In this document: piece by piece, positions 50,451-62,737 of the stretch
Layout: the number at the start of each line of letters is the position of its first letter
Numbering within the stretch: the first letter of the stretch is position 1
NCBI GenBank assembly: GCA_011319805.1
Contig: SJRY01000236.1
Location: 186,001-250,000 of the forward strand
Origin: Macrocybe gigantea
Lineage: Eukaryota; Basidiomycota; Agaricomycetes; Agaricales; Callistosporiaceae
Direction: 5' to 3'
DNA: 64,000 nt
Translations under genes and position numbers: made by a program
The notes under the pieces: model-generated
What the model was told of the DNA's origin: nothing
The model's database searches: none
Seen by the model: the letters and a program-made list of their open reading frames with translations, nothing else

Positions 50451-51925
50451 TCAACTTCGAGAGGATGTAGGTATCTGTGTCTGTGTGGCATGCGAAGGGT
50501 AACCAGCCGTGCGTCCCGCGCTCAGATTATGCGGATTCCATGCTCTGGGCGGGTGGAGGTCAACGAGTGCGAGCTGCTGTCGCGCCGCTTTAAATTCCAT
50601 CTCCTCGGCCTGCATCTGTGCGACCAGCGCTGCCCTAGCCTCCGCCTGCCTCTGCAACTCTGCCTCCGACTCGTCCGAGAGGTAATCCGTAAATCCTTCT
50701 GACGTGATGGTGCTGTCTGTCAACGATCCGTTGCTGTCGCTGCTTCCACTGCTGCTCGACGCGCTAGAGATGTCCGACTTTTGCCTCGTGATCTTGAAAG
50801 CACATTGACGCTGGTGCGATCCGATATGACAGGCAATTTTGGACTTGCTGGTTTGGTCGTGCTCGTGGATATGAGTGGGAGAGATCCGCGGCGCGCAGGA
50901 GAAGATTGGTTAATTTGAGAGCGGGCGTCTACAGAAGGTCTTGACAGTGGTATAGATGGCGTGGGAGGGGTCCGACTGGTCGAATGCCGGCGAGTTGGGC
51001 CAGAGCCTTCGAGATCGATGACTCTGCGACTCGGAGAGGAATGAGATGAGTGTGAGCCATCCACACGCCTATCTGTCTTATCTGGAGAATCGAGGACGGT
51101 ATTTTTGCGTTGGATATGACGTTCGGGAGAGGGGTTAGATGGAGAAGAAGAGATCGTGCTTCCGCTGGCGCTGTGTGATAGATGACTTGCGAGTGATGCC
51201 ACATCCTGCTTTGGGCTTCCGTTCGATCGACCTTTGACGGTCGCAACGGGAGATGATTTAAGACCGGATCTGCTGGGACTAGAGTTGCTGTGGCGGCGAT
51301 CAAGCCCTGAGGAGGGTTTGGCGCCTGCGTTCGCGATACGACCACTGCCAGAGAGGACTGGGCTACCCCTCCTGCCAAGGTTATCGAGCATAGTCTTGAT
51401 TTCGGGCGGGATAGGGATGCCATGCACGATGCTGACAGATCGCCAGTCGGCGGCCTGGATGAGTCGGTATTCGTTTGCGGCAGGTGGGCGGCAACAGCCC
51501 GGCCAGCCCTGATTGAGATATCCTGCTTGTTTGGGCGGTGGATCGCTTAGGGCCCACTGTATGGCAGCACAGATGAGCCGAGATCGAGGATTGACAATAG
51601 ATGCTCAGACCTTGCAATAGCCGCAGCCGTTGAATGACTCGACTGCAGGTGGTTAGACAGAGAAGATGAGTAGGGGCGCTTATGAGGAGGTGGCGTAGGT
51701 GGCTACCTTCGGCGTTCTTGAGGTAGAGAACGTCGTGGCGAGGGTGCAGTTTGCGATTGCGGCAAATGTCCCTTTGATGGGGACACCTGTGGAGGTACGG
51801 AGTGAACAAGTGCTCGCTACGACTGTAGTGGCGGTGGAGGATATCGCAGACCTAGGATGGGGAAAGACCTTGCACATTGGGCAGACGTTGACGGCCTGAT
51901 CGACGGAACCGTAGGCGTAGCACAT
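50451..51925 (-). CDS. conserved basidiomycete Cys-rich protein with long Ser-rich tail
   Basis: Uncharacterised. The N-terminal part is Cys/His-rich and probably binds zinc: MCYAYGSVDQAVNVCPMCKV, then HLFTPYLHRCPHQRDICRNR, then NGCGYCK, then WALSDPPPKQAGYLNQGWPG followed by CCRPP. Next is EYRLIQAADWRSVSIVHGIP and PEIKTMLDNLGRR. The remaining 300 residues are Ser/Pro/Arg-rich and look disordered and phosphorylatable, ending in a Glu/Ala-rich helix (ESEAELQRQAEARAALVAQM). One base is missing near 50797-50799 (TTT for TTTT), where the reading shifts to FKITRQKSDISSASSSSG. I believe similar proteins exist across Agaricomycetes, from memory only. Confidence 0.75.
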
Positions 51926-52263
51926 CGTGAGGGAGGAGCAACAGAGGGGCGAGGAGCCGAAAGAGGGAATGAGAAGGTGTTTATACCAGCGAGATCAGCC
52001 CAGCATGTGGTTCCCTGCCCGCTCGATCATCGTCGGCTACAGCGGTCCCCGCCTGAGCCGCTCAGCGCGCTTCACAGCGACGACGATAGTCAATCTGAGA
52101 CGCCACTTGCCCCGTACGCCTGCACCGACCACGCTGCACGCCCAACTAGGCAACGGCAAGCGACCACTAGGCAGACTCGGAGATAGGCCTGCTACAAAAG
52201 TCAAATGTGTGTACACAGCCAGAACACAGCCTTCAGGTCGCTTCCCTCGTCCTTCTCCTCACC

Positions 52264-53124
52264 ATGGGCAAATCCCAGAGCAAGCTTTCCCCAGACCAGC
52301 TCGCAGACCTTCAGAAGAACACCTATTGTGCGTCCACCCACGATCTCCGCGTTTAGCCCAACCTGCTTATTTGGCATACCATGACCCAGTCGATAAGAAG
52401 GAGCTACAGCAGTGGTGCGTGCCGTCATATCGATACTGTCCCATCGTGCCCTTGTTCAATCCGCCGGACAGGTATAAAGGTTTCCGCAAGGATTGCCCTC
52501 TGGACACCTCGACAAGGTCGAGTTCAGCCGGATATACAAGCAGTTCTTCCCCTTTGGCGATCCAGCAGAGTTTGCTGACTATGTCTTCAACGTGTTCGAC
52601 GAGAACAAGAACGGCACCATCGACTTTAAAGAGTTCATCTGCGCGCTAAGCGTGACAAGTCGTGGGCGGCTAGATGAGAAACTCAAGTGTGAGCCCTCGC
52701 GCGTTACAATGCGTCCTGCGGCGCAGATTCACGGTTCTACATCCAGGGGCATTCCAGCTCTATGACATCGACAAAGACGGAACCATCACGTATGATGAGA
52801 TGCTTCAGATCGTGCAATCGATATACAAGATGACTGGCGAGATGGTCAAACTCCCCGCTGACGAAGATACCCCAGAGAAGGCATGCATCATCTTGCTAAC
52901 TTTACGTTGCCGGTTAGTCGTCTGATAACTGTTCATGCAGCGTGTGGATAAGATCTTCAGAAACATGGACAAGAACAAGGATGCAAGGTTAACTTATGAA
53001 GAATTCGTCGAGGGCAGCAAACAGGATCCAACCATCGTGCAGGTCCGTAGCGTCCTGAGCCGTGACCTTTCCTTGGTGCTCAGCTTTTCAACAGGCATTG
53101 TCGTTATATGATGGTCTCGTGTAA
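52264..53124 (+). CDS. FRQ1: neuronal calcium sensor 1 / frequenin (NCS-1, Frq1), one frame break
   Basis: Calcium-binding regulator of PI4-kinase (Pik1) at the Golgi. Start [20 protein letters not shown] has an N-myristoylation glycine. EF-hand loops: [28 protein letters not shown] and [14 protein letters not shown]; the first EF-hand is the usual cryptic one. The chain ends LSLYDGLV with TAA at 53122-53124. The frame is lost at 52496-52498 (CCC for CCCC) between KGFRKDCP and [16 protein letters not shown]. Otherwise the protein matches the family along its full length (about 190 residues). It is divergent from the Cys-rich gene. Confidence 0.94.
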
Positions 53125-53331
53125 CAACACAACACATGACTGATCAGGGTGGGAGCCCCCACTTCTTTGCTCATGTCATTAATGCCAACCGTGATGCCTT
53201 CTTTGACCGTTGTATTCTATCGCCACCGTTGTATGAGATAAGCGTGGTGAATGTACGATATCGCCAGGATCAAGGTCGCAAGGGCGTTGCGTCTGTCGTG
53301 CAGATAAATTATGATCGATAGAAAGATAATT

Positions 53332-54336
53332 TTATATTTTTCCGTATTTTTCAAGCAACGCCTCTTCTATGTTATTCCCGACCCAGGAATATATCCCTTC
53401 AGCTAATCGAAGGTTATCTCGTTCAGCTTTGAAAAGCTTGGTATAGTCCTGTGGAGCTCCTGAGGCAACATTCACATTGGCAAATGCCGACGCCGTCATG
53501 TCCCGCGACGAATCCGCGGCTGGTCCAACAGCGTCAGTTTCGTCGACAAGAGCTCGCTCTATCACGCTCACCGTTCTCTCCTCCGAGGAGAAGCCGATAC
53601 AGTCCATTAAGGCCAAAGAAGTTTAGAAAGTACCAGGAAAGCGAAGAGACCCATCGAACGTCCATGTCTGGTGTTTCAATACCTCTTTGTAGCATGGATT
53701 TGAAACCTAAAGTGAGAGGGAAAGGAAGCTTGACTGGAAGGATCTGTATCAATATCCTGGCTTTGCGGCGGGATCATGACAGGTTGCGTACTGAGAACGA
53801 ATCCTTGAAAAAAAAATTAATCCAGCCCATGATAATCATCTGCGGCACCATCATGACCATCTGTGTCTTCATTCCTGCCATCATGCCGTCCATCGCAGCC
53901 GGGTCTAACGGATTCGGCGGCGTTGGAGTTGCTTCGCCTTTGGGCGGGCCTTCTTTCAAGTACGTCCCTTTTCAAAGGACTCGGACAGATTCTGCGAGAT
54001 GGAGAAGTAGAGATTCGAGGGATGGGAGAATTTATTGATGTGGTTCGGAGAATTTGCGACCGCACGAGCGCGCGTCTGTGTCGCAGGTGTTATGCCCAAC
54101 CATATGCAAAACGCAATAATGCCACTGACTGTTCCCGTATCGCGGCGCGTGTCATCTTTTTGGGCGGGGACTGAAGAAGCGTCACGACATAATGCCGCAA
54201 GACACCGACTAGTATCTGCATTAACAAGGTTCTTCAGCAACATGGAAGCGCTCTAGTCCGCCGACAGGCACACCATGACCAACGTAATTGGGAACAAGAC
54301 CCAGTCCCGTATCTGCGGATCGAGATAGAGCGACAT
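53332..54336 (-). CDS. EMC3: ER membrane protein complex subunit 3 (EMC3), two frame breaks
   Basis: Catalytic-core subunit of the EMC membrane insertase (Oxa1 superfamily). Start [20 protein letters not shown], then an intron to [20 protein letters not shown] and [20 protein letters not shown]. Single missing bases at 54019-54021 and 53966-53968 interrupt the cytosolic loop before [14 protein letters not shown]. The Met-rich, insertase-like segment is [20 protein letters not shown], followed by [20 protein letters not shown] and [20 protein letters not shown]. The C terminus [20 protein letters not shown] ends EKYGKI. It is convergent with NCS-1. Confidence 0.93.
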
Positions 54337-54545
54337 CCTGCAAAGCTGGGTGTTTAGTCAAGAACCAGGATGTGACAAGCTCGCAGACGCACCCTGAGCT
54401 GGACATGATGGTCGTCCTTCAACTCCTATAAACAGAAGGAGACAAACAAGGTCGTGCAAGCCTGAAACACGGCCGTGTCGGCGACACGCAACTGAACCCG
54501 GTGAATTCACCACCATAAAGAAGACAACGCTCGTTTCGAGGGAGT

Positions 54546-55473
54546 ATGAACAGTGCCCCAACCGCCCTCTTTGATTCGTATGAGCAGGACTTCAAGCAGT
54601 TTATAGGTACCATCCGCAAGCGGCTCAACGACGTCAGTGCCGCAGGTCCGATAATGGTACGTCTTTTGCTGCCATTCTTTTTAGGCATTCTTGAGCTCTT
54701 AATTAGACCAAAGAGATGCTGCTCTTCGGCGTGTGGACATGGAGCTTGATGAAGCCGACGAGATGGTAAAGTCCTTCATCCCTGGCACAGAGAGCCGTGC
54801 TTTACAACATTTTGCTCGACGATACAGGTCTCGCAGATGGAGATAGAATTGCAAGGGATCCCTCAACTGCATCGCGCACCGTACCATACCCGCCTCCAGG
54901 CCGCAAAGGGCGACCTAGCGGGTTCAAGAAAATGCTCGCCGAGCAGAAGAGCCAGCGCCTACGGCAAGCCGCGTTGTCGTCGAATTCGAACGGGGTGGCG
55001 TCCATCTCTGACGACCCCTATGCATCAACAAGCGACAGGGCTCGGCTGCTGGCGGGCACGGCGATGCTTGAGGACGGGACGCGCAGGCTGCAAGAGTCGC
55101 ACCGTATCGCTTTGGAGACAGAGAACCAGGGCGCCGATATCCTTATGAACTTACGTGGCCAGAGGGAACAGATAGAAAATGCGAGGGATACTGTGTGTCT
55201 GTCCAACCTATCCTTGAGGTCTTGCCGCGCTCACATTATGAGGATTTCAGCTACATACGGCAGACTCATCCATTGATCGAGCTTCGGTAACTCTTAAAAA
55301 AATGATCAGACGGTGCGTCTCATCCCCTCGCTGCTAGATTTTTTCTGCATCGATTCACGCAAGGTGGTTCTAACGCCATGGATAGGATGTACAAGGAACG
55401 GGTGATAACTGCAGCTATCATCATTATCCTTGTCCTCCTCATTGGTGTTATAGTTTGGGAGAAGTTGAGTTGA
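54546..55473 (+). CDS. VTI1: VTI1-type v-SNARE, two frame breaks
   Basis: Qb-SNARE for Golgi, endosome and vacuole fusion. Start MNSAPTALFDSYEQDFKQFI. One base is missing at 54645-54646 before the exon QRDAALRRVDMELDEADEM, then VSQMEIELQGIPQLHRAPYH. A second loss near 54920-54924 precedes FKKMLAEQKSQRLRQ. The SNARE motif spans RRLQESHRIALETENQGADI to REQIENARDT and, after an intron, ADSSIDRASVTLKKMIRR. The anchor is ITAAIIIILVLLIGVIVW, ending EKLS at TGA 55471-55473. It is divergent from EMC3 (209 bp). Confidence 0.92.
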
Positions 55474-55689
55474 CAAGGAGAGGATAACATTGGGTACACG
55501 CATCTAGCTGTATTTCGGACGCATCTGTGATTACTTTATGCGGGGCTAATAATTATCATCTATACCCGACGTCGTTCACTGTTCTACAGAAACACGAAAA
55601 CGAAAGTCCACACCCAAACCTAGCTGGTATTGCAAGAAACAAAAGTAAAAGATGCTGCTAAACTATAGAAAATGCGGAATGCTGCTATA

Positions 55690-57476
55690 TTACAATGCTC
55701 GTGAATAACCGTCTCTGCCGTCATCATACGTCCCCCCTCGCGGCCCATGATACGCATTTTGCGGAGATTGAGTGTTGAAGTAATCGCCACGACCTCCGTA
55801 GACCTCATGGGGGTCATAACTGCCTGCGTTTGAATGACCGTAAGAGTTATTAGACTCAATAGTCTGTGAGCGCGTTTGGGCTTGGTGGGCGAAAGGGGCA
55901 GGAGACGCAGAGAGGTGAGCTGTGGAATCATTATCATCTTCATATAATTGATAAGGTGAGGGTGCAGCATCCTCGTAGTGGCTGAGCGAAACGGAAGATT
56001 GCTGATAGTGATTGCTCGGCACTGGGTGGATGGAGTATGGATTGTACGGTGGCATGGGAGGAGGATAGTTATCCATAGCACTCTTGTTGCTGCTGTTCTG
56101 ATAGTAGTAGTCCTGGGTATAAGTGCTTGGCGGCGGACCACGGGTATTAACAGAAATGGTGTCGTCATCCTCCAGAGACACGCTGGGGAGCGTAGGTTGC
56201 GGTAGAGATTTGATTGCCTCGCCTCCTTTGTTCTTAAGGTGAGAGAAGTCGCCCATGGCTTCCTTTTGGGCAAGTTTCGCTGCGTCGGCTAACCGTTGCT
56301 TTCGTCTGCGTTTGATGACAGCATCAATGCGCTGTGACGGGCTGTTAGCGTCGCACAAGCATGCAAGGAGGGTGGAGCGAGATACCTTGTCGACTTTATG
56401 ACAGCAGTATTCCTGACGGTACTCGCTTGAGATGAATATATCCGACAGCACCACAGCGCACCTACCTTCAAATTACCTCTGATGTGACACAACAAAGGGA
56501 CATAACATATGCCGGCTACGATCAAGACCAACAGCGAACCAGCGAAGACAAGGACAGTCAAGAAGGTTGTGACCGTCAGCAGGGAGGTTGATACACTATT
56601 TCCTGCAAAATATCTGCTAGGGTCGTACCATGGACCGGGTGCGTCTCGTCTTGACAAAAAGATTGCATAGAGGGTTAGTGCGTTGATGGTCTGACGTGGT
56701 CCATCTGCCAGGATAACGCGCTTCCAACCTAATAGTGATCTTAATCCTAGTAAAGAAGGAAGCAGAAGCGAAGTCTATACTTTTAAAAACGAAGAAGACG
56801 AAGAACGCAAAATCATCGCTCAATTTTGTCGAGTTGCTGATATGGTCAAAGAAGCAGAAATGATCGTAGGACCCTTTAGAAGAGGTCAGGGACGAATTGT
56901 TAGTCGACCGAGCGACATACGCAGTGAATAATAGTTGTTGGCCATGATGTTGGTGAAGGCATAGGAGATATCGCGGCTTGCTATGATCTTTTTGGCCTTT
57001 CTCGCTTCGTACGCAAGCTAACACTAGATATGTCACCAGCACGTGTATCAGGATGTCTGATACGCACCAGCAAGAAGGAGAAGATGATACACCCGACGAA
57101 AAGCCACTTGCCGGTGTCGAAAGGAATGAAGACGCAGCCATCAATATCCTTACACTGGTTGAAGATCTCGTTTGACCATGTCTTTGTAGACAACATAGTC
57201 ACTGCTGTGAAGATATCCAGAACGTAAACCATGAAGGACTTGAGAACGATGATATATAGCCAGAGGTATCTGCACCGCGTCAGGAGCGGGAGGTTGCCGG
57301 ACGACATAAAGACGTACTTTAGGCGCATGATAAAACCATTGTCGGTGAACTCGCGGGTATCGACGAAGTCGAACTGGGAGCAAGAACCAGTCAGAATATG
57401 CACACAGATGAAATACGGCTTGGCAGACCTTGTGGTCGGGAACAATCTCCCGTTTCCACTTGGGACCACCACACAT
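55690..57476 (-). CDS. KCH1: KCH1-like low-affinity potassium transport protein
   Basis: Plasma-membrane or vacuolar protein of the Kch1/Prm6 family, linked in yeast to K+ influx and calcium signalling. Start MCGGPKWKREIVPDHK. The hydrophobic core includes YLWLYIIVLKSFMVYVLDIF, GKWLFVGCIIFSFLLL, YDHFCFFDHISNSTKLSDDF and TVTTFLTVLVFAGSLLVLIV. The exons join at EYCCHKVDKRIDAVIKRRRK. A cytosolic tail of about 200 residues is rich in Ser, Pro, Tyr and Asn and ends DGRDGYSRAL. Introns are canonical. It is divergent from DRG1 (200 bp). Confidence 0.87.
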
Positions 57477-57676
57477 GATTGTTAGGAGGGAATGGGAGGC
57501 TGACTAGGTGCAGAAATGAGTGTAAGAGGATCAGAAACCAGGGCCAGCTAGTCGCATAAGTAAAGAGAGTGCGTATCCTGGGAAGGAGTGGAGGAAGTTG
57601 CTGAGACAGGGACGCAAAATTGACAACTGCTGTCCGACACGTCGGAAATTGCCGACACAGTCTTCTCCACACAACA

Positions 57677-59497
57677 ATGACCACTATACAGAAGATAAAG
57701 GCATCGAATTCCACAATTGTTATCTATTGTCCCTGCTAACACATCGTCCTGCATGGACAGGAAATCGAAGATGAGATGGCCAGAAGTACGCCCTTTTGCC
57801 CATTTCATGTGTATTGGGCACGACTTACCCAATTCGCAGCCCAAAAGAATAAGGCCACCAGCTACCACTTAGGACAGCTGAAGGCGAAGCTTGCCAAGCT
57901 CAGGCGCGAGCTTATCTCCCCGACAGGTGGCAGCGGCGGCAGCGGTGGTGGTGGTGGTATTGGATTCGATGTCGCTCGGTAGGTCATCGTGGTTTCCGGC
58001 AGCGCGTCCCTACTCATTACCACAGGACCGGCATCGCCTCTGTCGGGTTTGTTGGTTTTCCTTCAGTCGGCAAAGTCAGCACCTTTTGCTTTTATTTGAG
58101 ACCCATAACTTACCTTATTGCTAGTCTACACTCATGACGAAACTTACGGGGACGCATTCAGAAGTGTCCGAGATTGATTTTACGACACTCACCACCGTCC
58201 CCGGCACGCTGAAAATACACGGAGCACCAATTCAGATTCTGGATCTTCGTAAGTGTCTCTCATTATGAAGCCATCAATTTAGTGATTTAATAATGTCGAA
58301 ATGATAGCTGGTATCATCGAAGGTGCCAACGATGGTCGAGGTCGAGGTCGACAAGGTTGGATTCGGTTTTTTTTCTGCATTGTGTAGCTTGAATTGATTC
58401 CCTTACAGTGATTGCTGGTATGCAGACACAGGCTCATGTACCGGAATCGTCAACAGGTCTAACTCCGCTGATCCAATGCAGTCGCACGGACGTGCAACCT
58501 GATCTTCATTGTCCTCGATGTTCTCAAACCTCTAGGCGACAAAAAGATTATCGAATCCGAACTCGAGAGTTTTGGCATTAGATTAAATAAGCGACCACCA
58601 GCGATCGTTGTGCGCAAGAAAGATAAAGGAGGAATTGCAATTACGAACACTGTGCCATTAACAAACATCGATCATGACGAAATCAAAGCAATCCTCAGCG
58701 AATACAAAATTAGCAATGCGGATGTCGCGATTCGAGAACCGGGTGCCACGGCTGATGATTTGGTTGATATAATCGAAGGCAATAGGTCAGTGCCTGCAGC
58801 TGTTGACCTCTCTTCATGGCGACTGACCTCATCTAGAGTATATATCCCAGCGCTTTATGTAAGCCTATCATTACTCATGGATTTGATTTTTCGGCTGATA
58901 TGTAGCCAGGTGTTGAACAAGGTATGGAACTGTGGCTTTGCGCAACACTGTTACCTGCCTCTACCGACATCCGCAGATCGATGCAATTTCCATTGAGGAG
59001 TTGGACCTGCTGTAAGTGTCTCGGCGTGGCCCCAAGAACATGCCTGCTCAAATCCTCTCCGATGTCAGTTACAAGATACCAAATTCCGTACCGATCAGTT
59101 CCCGAGAGTGGCTCAATATCGACGAATTAATTGACAAAATGTGGGAGACGCTTGATCTCGTACGAGCATACACCAAACCCCGAGGGCTGCCTCCGGATTA
59201 CAGTGCGCCCGTTGTCTTACGACGGGGCAAATGCACTGTGGAGGACTTTTGCAGTGCCATACATAAGGAGATCGCAAAACAGATGAAATAGTGTGTTCCT
59301 CTGAGTTCATGATTATCAAGGGTGCTGATGTGTTTTCAAGCGCCGTCGTGTGGGGCGCTAGTGCAAAGCATGCTAGAGGACAGAAGGTCGGTTTAGATCA
59401 TGTCTTGGAAGATGAAGACGGTAAGATATCTGATCTCGTGATGTACGACTATCACCGACGCCGATTGAAGTGGTCCATATCTCCAAGAAATGAATGA
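57677..59497 (+). CDS. RBG1: DRG1/RBG1 developmentally regulated GTP-binding protein
   Basis: Translation-associated OBG-family GTPase. Exon 1 (57677-57700) codes MTTIQKIK and is followed by a GC-AG intron (57701-57760), then [21 protein letters not shown] glycine run precedes [20 protein letters not shown]; the P-loop is completed across an intron as [16 protein letters not shown]2/G3: [16 protein letters not shown] and [16 protein letters not shown]4: [15 protein letters not shown]. The TGS domain follows: [20 protein letters not shown], then [20 protein letters not shown] at 59495-59497. No frame break was found. Confidence 0.95.
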
Positions 59498-59560
59498 ATC
59501 ACTCGATACATAATGACATGTTTGGGTTGCCTCTTCGCCAGAATGCCGCTGCTAAACTCG

Positions 59561-61706
59561 TCACTTTATATTACTCAATTGACCCTGATAGATGGCTTCC
59601 TCATGGAGATATATGAACATCAGCCGCAAGAAACCCCAAACCAAGCCAATTGCGCAGTAGACGCTCGTCAACATTAAGGGGAGGAATTCCAATCTTCCGA
59701 GTGCTTTTGCGTTGTTCAGTTTTTCATTATTGCGTTTATCTGAACCTGGACATGCGTTACCGATCGGATGTCCCTCGCGTTGGCCAAGGAATGGGAAGGT
59801 GCCCACAAAAGCAAGCAAAATTGGGAAACCGGCGAGATACACTTTCTCGAACAGATCTATGATAACATAGATCAAGGATCGTGGAAATCTACAATCCGAA
59901 TCATAAGAGCCGCAATGAGACAAGTTCAGATGGCGTACTCATAGACGCGGCGATTGAGAGACCCGTAAACTAATAAGACCCAGATGACAGAATACAGGAC
60001 CTTGACAATGGATTCTACCAGAATTAGAGTCGGGATGATTCATCAGGTGCTTAACGAGCGGTACACGTACCTCCCGGGGTGAAAAGAAGTGGAAACAAGG
60101 CAAAAATGCCAGCAATGCTTGTCAGGATGAATGTCCGAAAATATGCCTGCCTCTCAGCTGCGAGCAAACTTGCCAAACAGGGAGATCTGCTAAGGCGCGC
60201 AAGCCGCGGGTGGAGGGAATTGAAAGCTACCTTAGAGGAATTAAGAAAAGAAGAACCGCTTTTTCGTGCACATGCCATCCAAACAGGAACGACGTGTAAC
60301 CACATAAAGTTACAGCGGTCAAGAACGATTTATAGGTCGGATTGAGCCAGAGCTTGATCAACCACATCTAGACAGCGACGTCAGCGAACGGAGAAGCGGC
60401 GTATGAAACGCTCAAAGCTGACGGATTGAAATGCAATGGTAATAAGGAAGGTGTGGATGGGCTTGACATTTGGCAGAACAGCGAAGTTGGTATCCCCAAC
60501 CAAACCACGAGAAGACGAGGATGTTCCGGACGTGTTTACAGAAATATCGGTATTGGTAAGCTGGATATCTTAACGGAAAATCAGCACTTATCGAAAAGAA
60601 AAGAAGAGACCTACACTTCAACAACAATCTATCTGCTGCAGTCACAAGTGCCCAAGCATTAGCCGCCCAATATGCATGGTTCAGACCCCTGGTAAACGGA
60701 AAGAGGCGAGAGAAGACTTGAGATATCTGCCCCATCAGGAGAAAGGGACCGAAAGAGACAGCAAAGACGGCAAAGACAGAGCTCGCCAACAGTGCAAAAT
60801 TCTTCATTTGCAATTGACCGGTAGGTGATATGCAGAACGAACGGAGCAGATAAATAAAGTAGGCTGGCTAATGTCAAAGTGAGCGTGGAATCGATAACAC
60901 CAGATAATGAGTGCGTACAGCAAGATACAGATAGATGTGTTTGAAATTCAGTAAGACCGCGAAAAATATTCCGCAACCAAGTTTATTGCCCTAGATAGAC
61001 ATAAATTAGAGGCTTCTCAGTGTTCATCAAAATCGCGCTCACATTGCGAGCCATTAAAAGCGACCACAAGAGTATACCAAACAGAAATCCATTATATTGG
61101 AAATGAACATGATCCACGATGAGAAAGCCCGGATGAAGGAAGACTGAGGCTGAGATTATCCGCTGCGTTGAAGGATCCGCAGAACCGCGAGTAAACCTGT
61201 TAATATTTCAGCCTATGCATGGAACTCCGAAGCAGCCTCAGAAAGAACCTCAGGAGGACCAGTCCTAGCAGCAACTCCGATAGTATAACAGTCGACCGCT
61301 GGTATGAAATGACGGTCCAAGCGTCATACTTGAGGTTTTGGAGGTCCACAATACTTCGGTCTATGAATGCTGCAGGGAAAGACAATAGCTTTTCGAAGAA
61401 GGCAAAGAATGGCGGGTAATCAAGAGCTACGAGAGAATGAATGAAACCAGTCAACTCAGACTGGAACGAACCTACTCCATTCTGAAGTTTGCTACTTCGA
61501 AGTCAGCCAGAACCATAACATTCGTAAAAGTTCGCGCACGTCAAAATACCACCTGGCGATCGGCAGTGACGATGTTATAGCTAGCCAATTGCGGTGAACT
61601 TCAAAGTCTGTAGAGCGACTATGTGGGGTCAGTCAGAGAGCTGTTCATTCAGCGTACGTCTCCCTTACTATGAGGGAAATAGAAGGAGCTTGATGCACAA
61701 GGACAT
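59561..61706 (-). CDS. ALG8: ALG8 dolichyl-P-Glc alpha-1,3-glucosyltransferase
   Basis: Adds the second glucose to the lipid-linked oligosaccharide in the ER lumen. The first exon gives [12 protein letters not shown], joined to [20 protein letters not shown], the conserved luminal loop of ALG6/ALG8 enzymes. Then [40 protein letters not shown] and [20 protein letters not shown] with [17 protein letters not shown]. The C terminus reads [20 protein letters not shown] and ends YQGQLSNIK at 59561. Many hydrophobic helices. The start at 61706 is the first Met of the conserved block; the first membrane helix may extend further upstream. Confidence 0.88.
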
Positions 61707-61979
61707 GATTAATATGTCCCAGTCACAGGTATCCAATCCCAATTTTGATGTGCAGGAAGACGCCCAGCAAAGATATCCGACTGGCTTTGTAGCATTTTCG
61801 ACTTTGTCTTCGGTATGGGCAATATCCGAGCCCACTGACATTGTTGCTCATCGACGTCGATGACCAGGACTGTAACAGCACGTGTGTGGTGACACGTATG
61901 AGAGGCGCCCGCGACCTTGATGATGACCGAACTTTGTTTCAAACTTCTTCTCCGCCGGTTCCGCAATACCATTATCCTC

Positions 61980-62371
61980 ATGAGCGAACAGGTTTCCGTC
62001 GGCAAAGCCAACGCTGATGCCTCCGCAAGGTCTGTAGAGAGGACTCCAACAATGACGAAGGGGAAGGCTAACCTCTGACTTGAGCGGTGTTTTGTTGAAG
62101 CTCATCGCATTCAGCCTCAGCCTTGGCATTGTACCAATCTCCTTGTATTTTGGTTCACTGAAATATCTATGGCATGGTGCGTGTGCTTTTTTGTTCTTTT
62201 TTTTTTTTGCGTTTCATTGCCTGAGGCCGAGCCACAGGAAACTCCACATATGCTGCAATAACCGCAGTATTTTCGGCCAACATGGTTCTCGTCGCATATA
62301 TCGTGTCGTCGCTCCTTGAGGACTCGCGCGCGGTAACGGCACCGATAGCAGCATCAAAGAAGCAACAATGA
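61980..62371 (+). CDS. VMA21: VMA21, V-ATPase assembly factor
   Basis: ER integral membrane protein that assembles the Vo sector of the vacuolar ATPase. Three exons: 61980-62029, 62085-62176 and 62238-62371. Exon 1: MSEQVSVGKANADASA. Exon 2 supplies the first helix, VLLKLIAFSLSLGIVPISLY. Exon 3 supplies NSTYAAITAVFSANMVLVAY, the second helix with the conserved AAITA. It ends PIAASKKQQ, a dilysine-like ER-retrieval tail as in other Vma21 proteins. About 91 residues, the usual size. It is divergent from ALG8 (273 bp). Too short and too split for simple ORF calling. Confidence 0.92.
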
Positions 62372-62737
62372 GCTCCGTTCGTTGAATGTGTTGCTATCCC
62401 GCTTGTGAAATCCAGATTCCTTCAACGTATGGGCACATCGAGATTGAACGACCACCTGGCAACGTTTTACTTTATATTTCTTCCGGCGGTTCAATGATGA
62501 AGATAAGCGCCGTTAATGTGGCTTCGTACGCTACCAAAATACTTTACCGAGCAGTGGAGATTACGCGGTGCTACCTGCGCGTACCTATAATTTGCGAACG
62601 GCTTTATACAGGAATGAATATTCTCAAAAGGCATACGAAATCATATGGCGTAGCCCCACTGAGCATTTGGCTGATCTGTCATCCAAGGATAGCTGAAATC
62701 TTTCTGCTTTTGAAAACGTAAGACGATGATGAACAGC
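62372..62737. other. intergenic, no supported gene
   Basis: Between convergent VMA21 and the Ser/Pro-rich gene. A plus-strand frame of about 110 codons is open here but lacks conserved features or good splice context, so I treat the stretch as two 3' UTRs. Confidence 0.45.

Noticed and set aside
49849..50502. Plus-strand 217-codon frame
   Set aside because: It lies antisense to PROPPIN exons and has no conserved content.
51857..52649. Long plus-strand frames upstream of and through the NCS-1 start
   Set aside because: They run through introns and the wrong frame of NCS-1; the translated sequence is low complexity.
57930..57960. GGT/GGC repeat as a microsatellite of interest
   Set aside because: It encodes the glycine-rich linker usual before the GTPase domain of DRG proteins.
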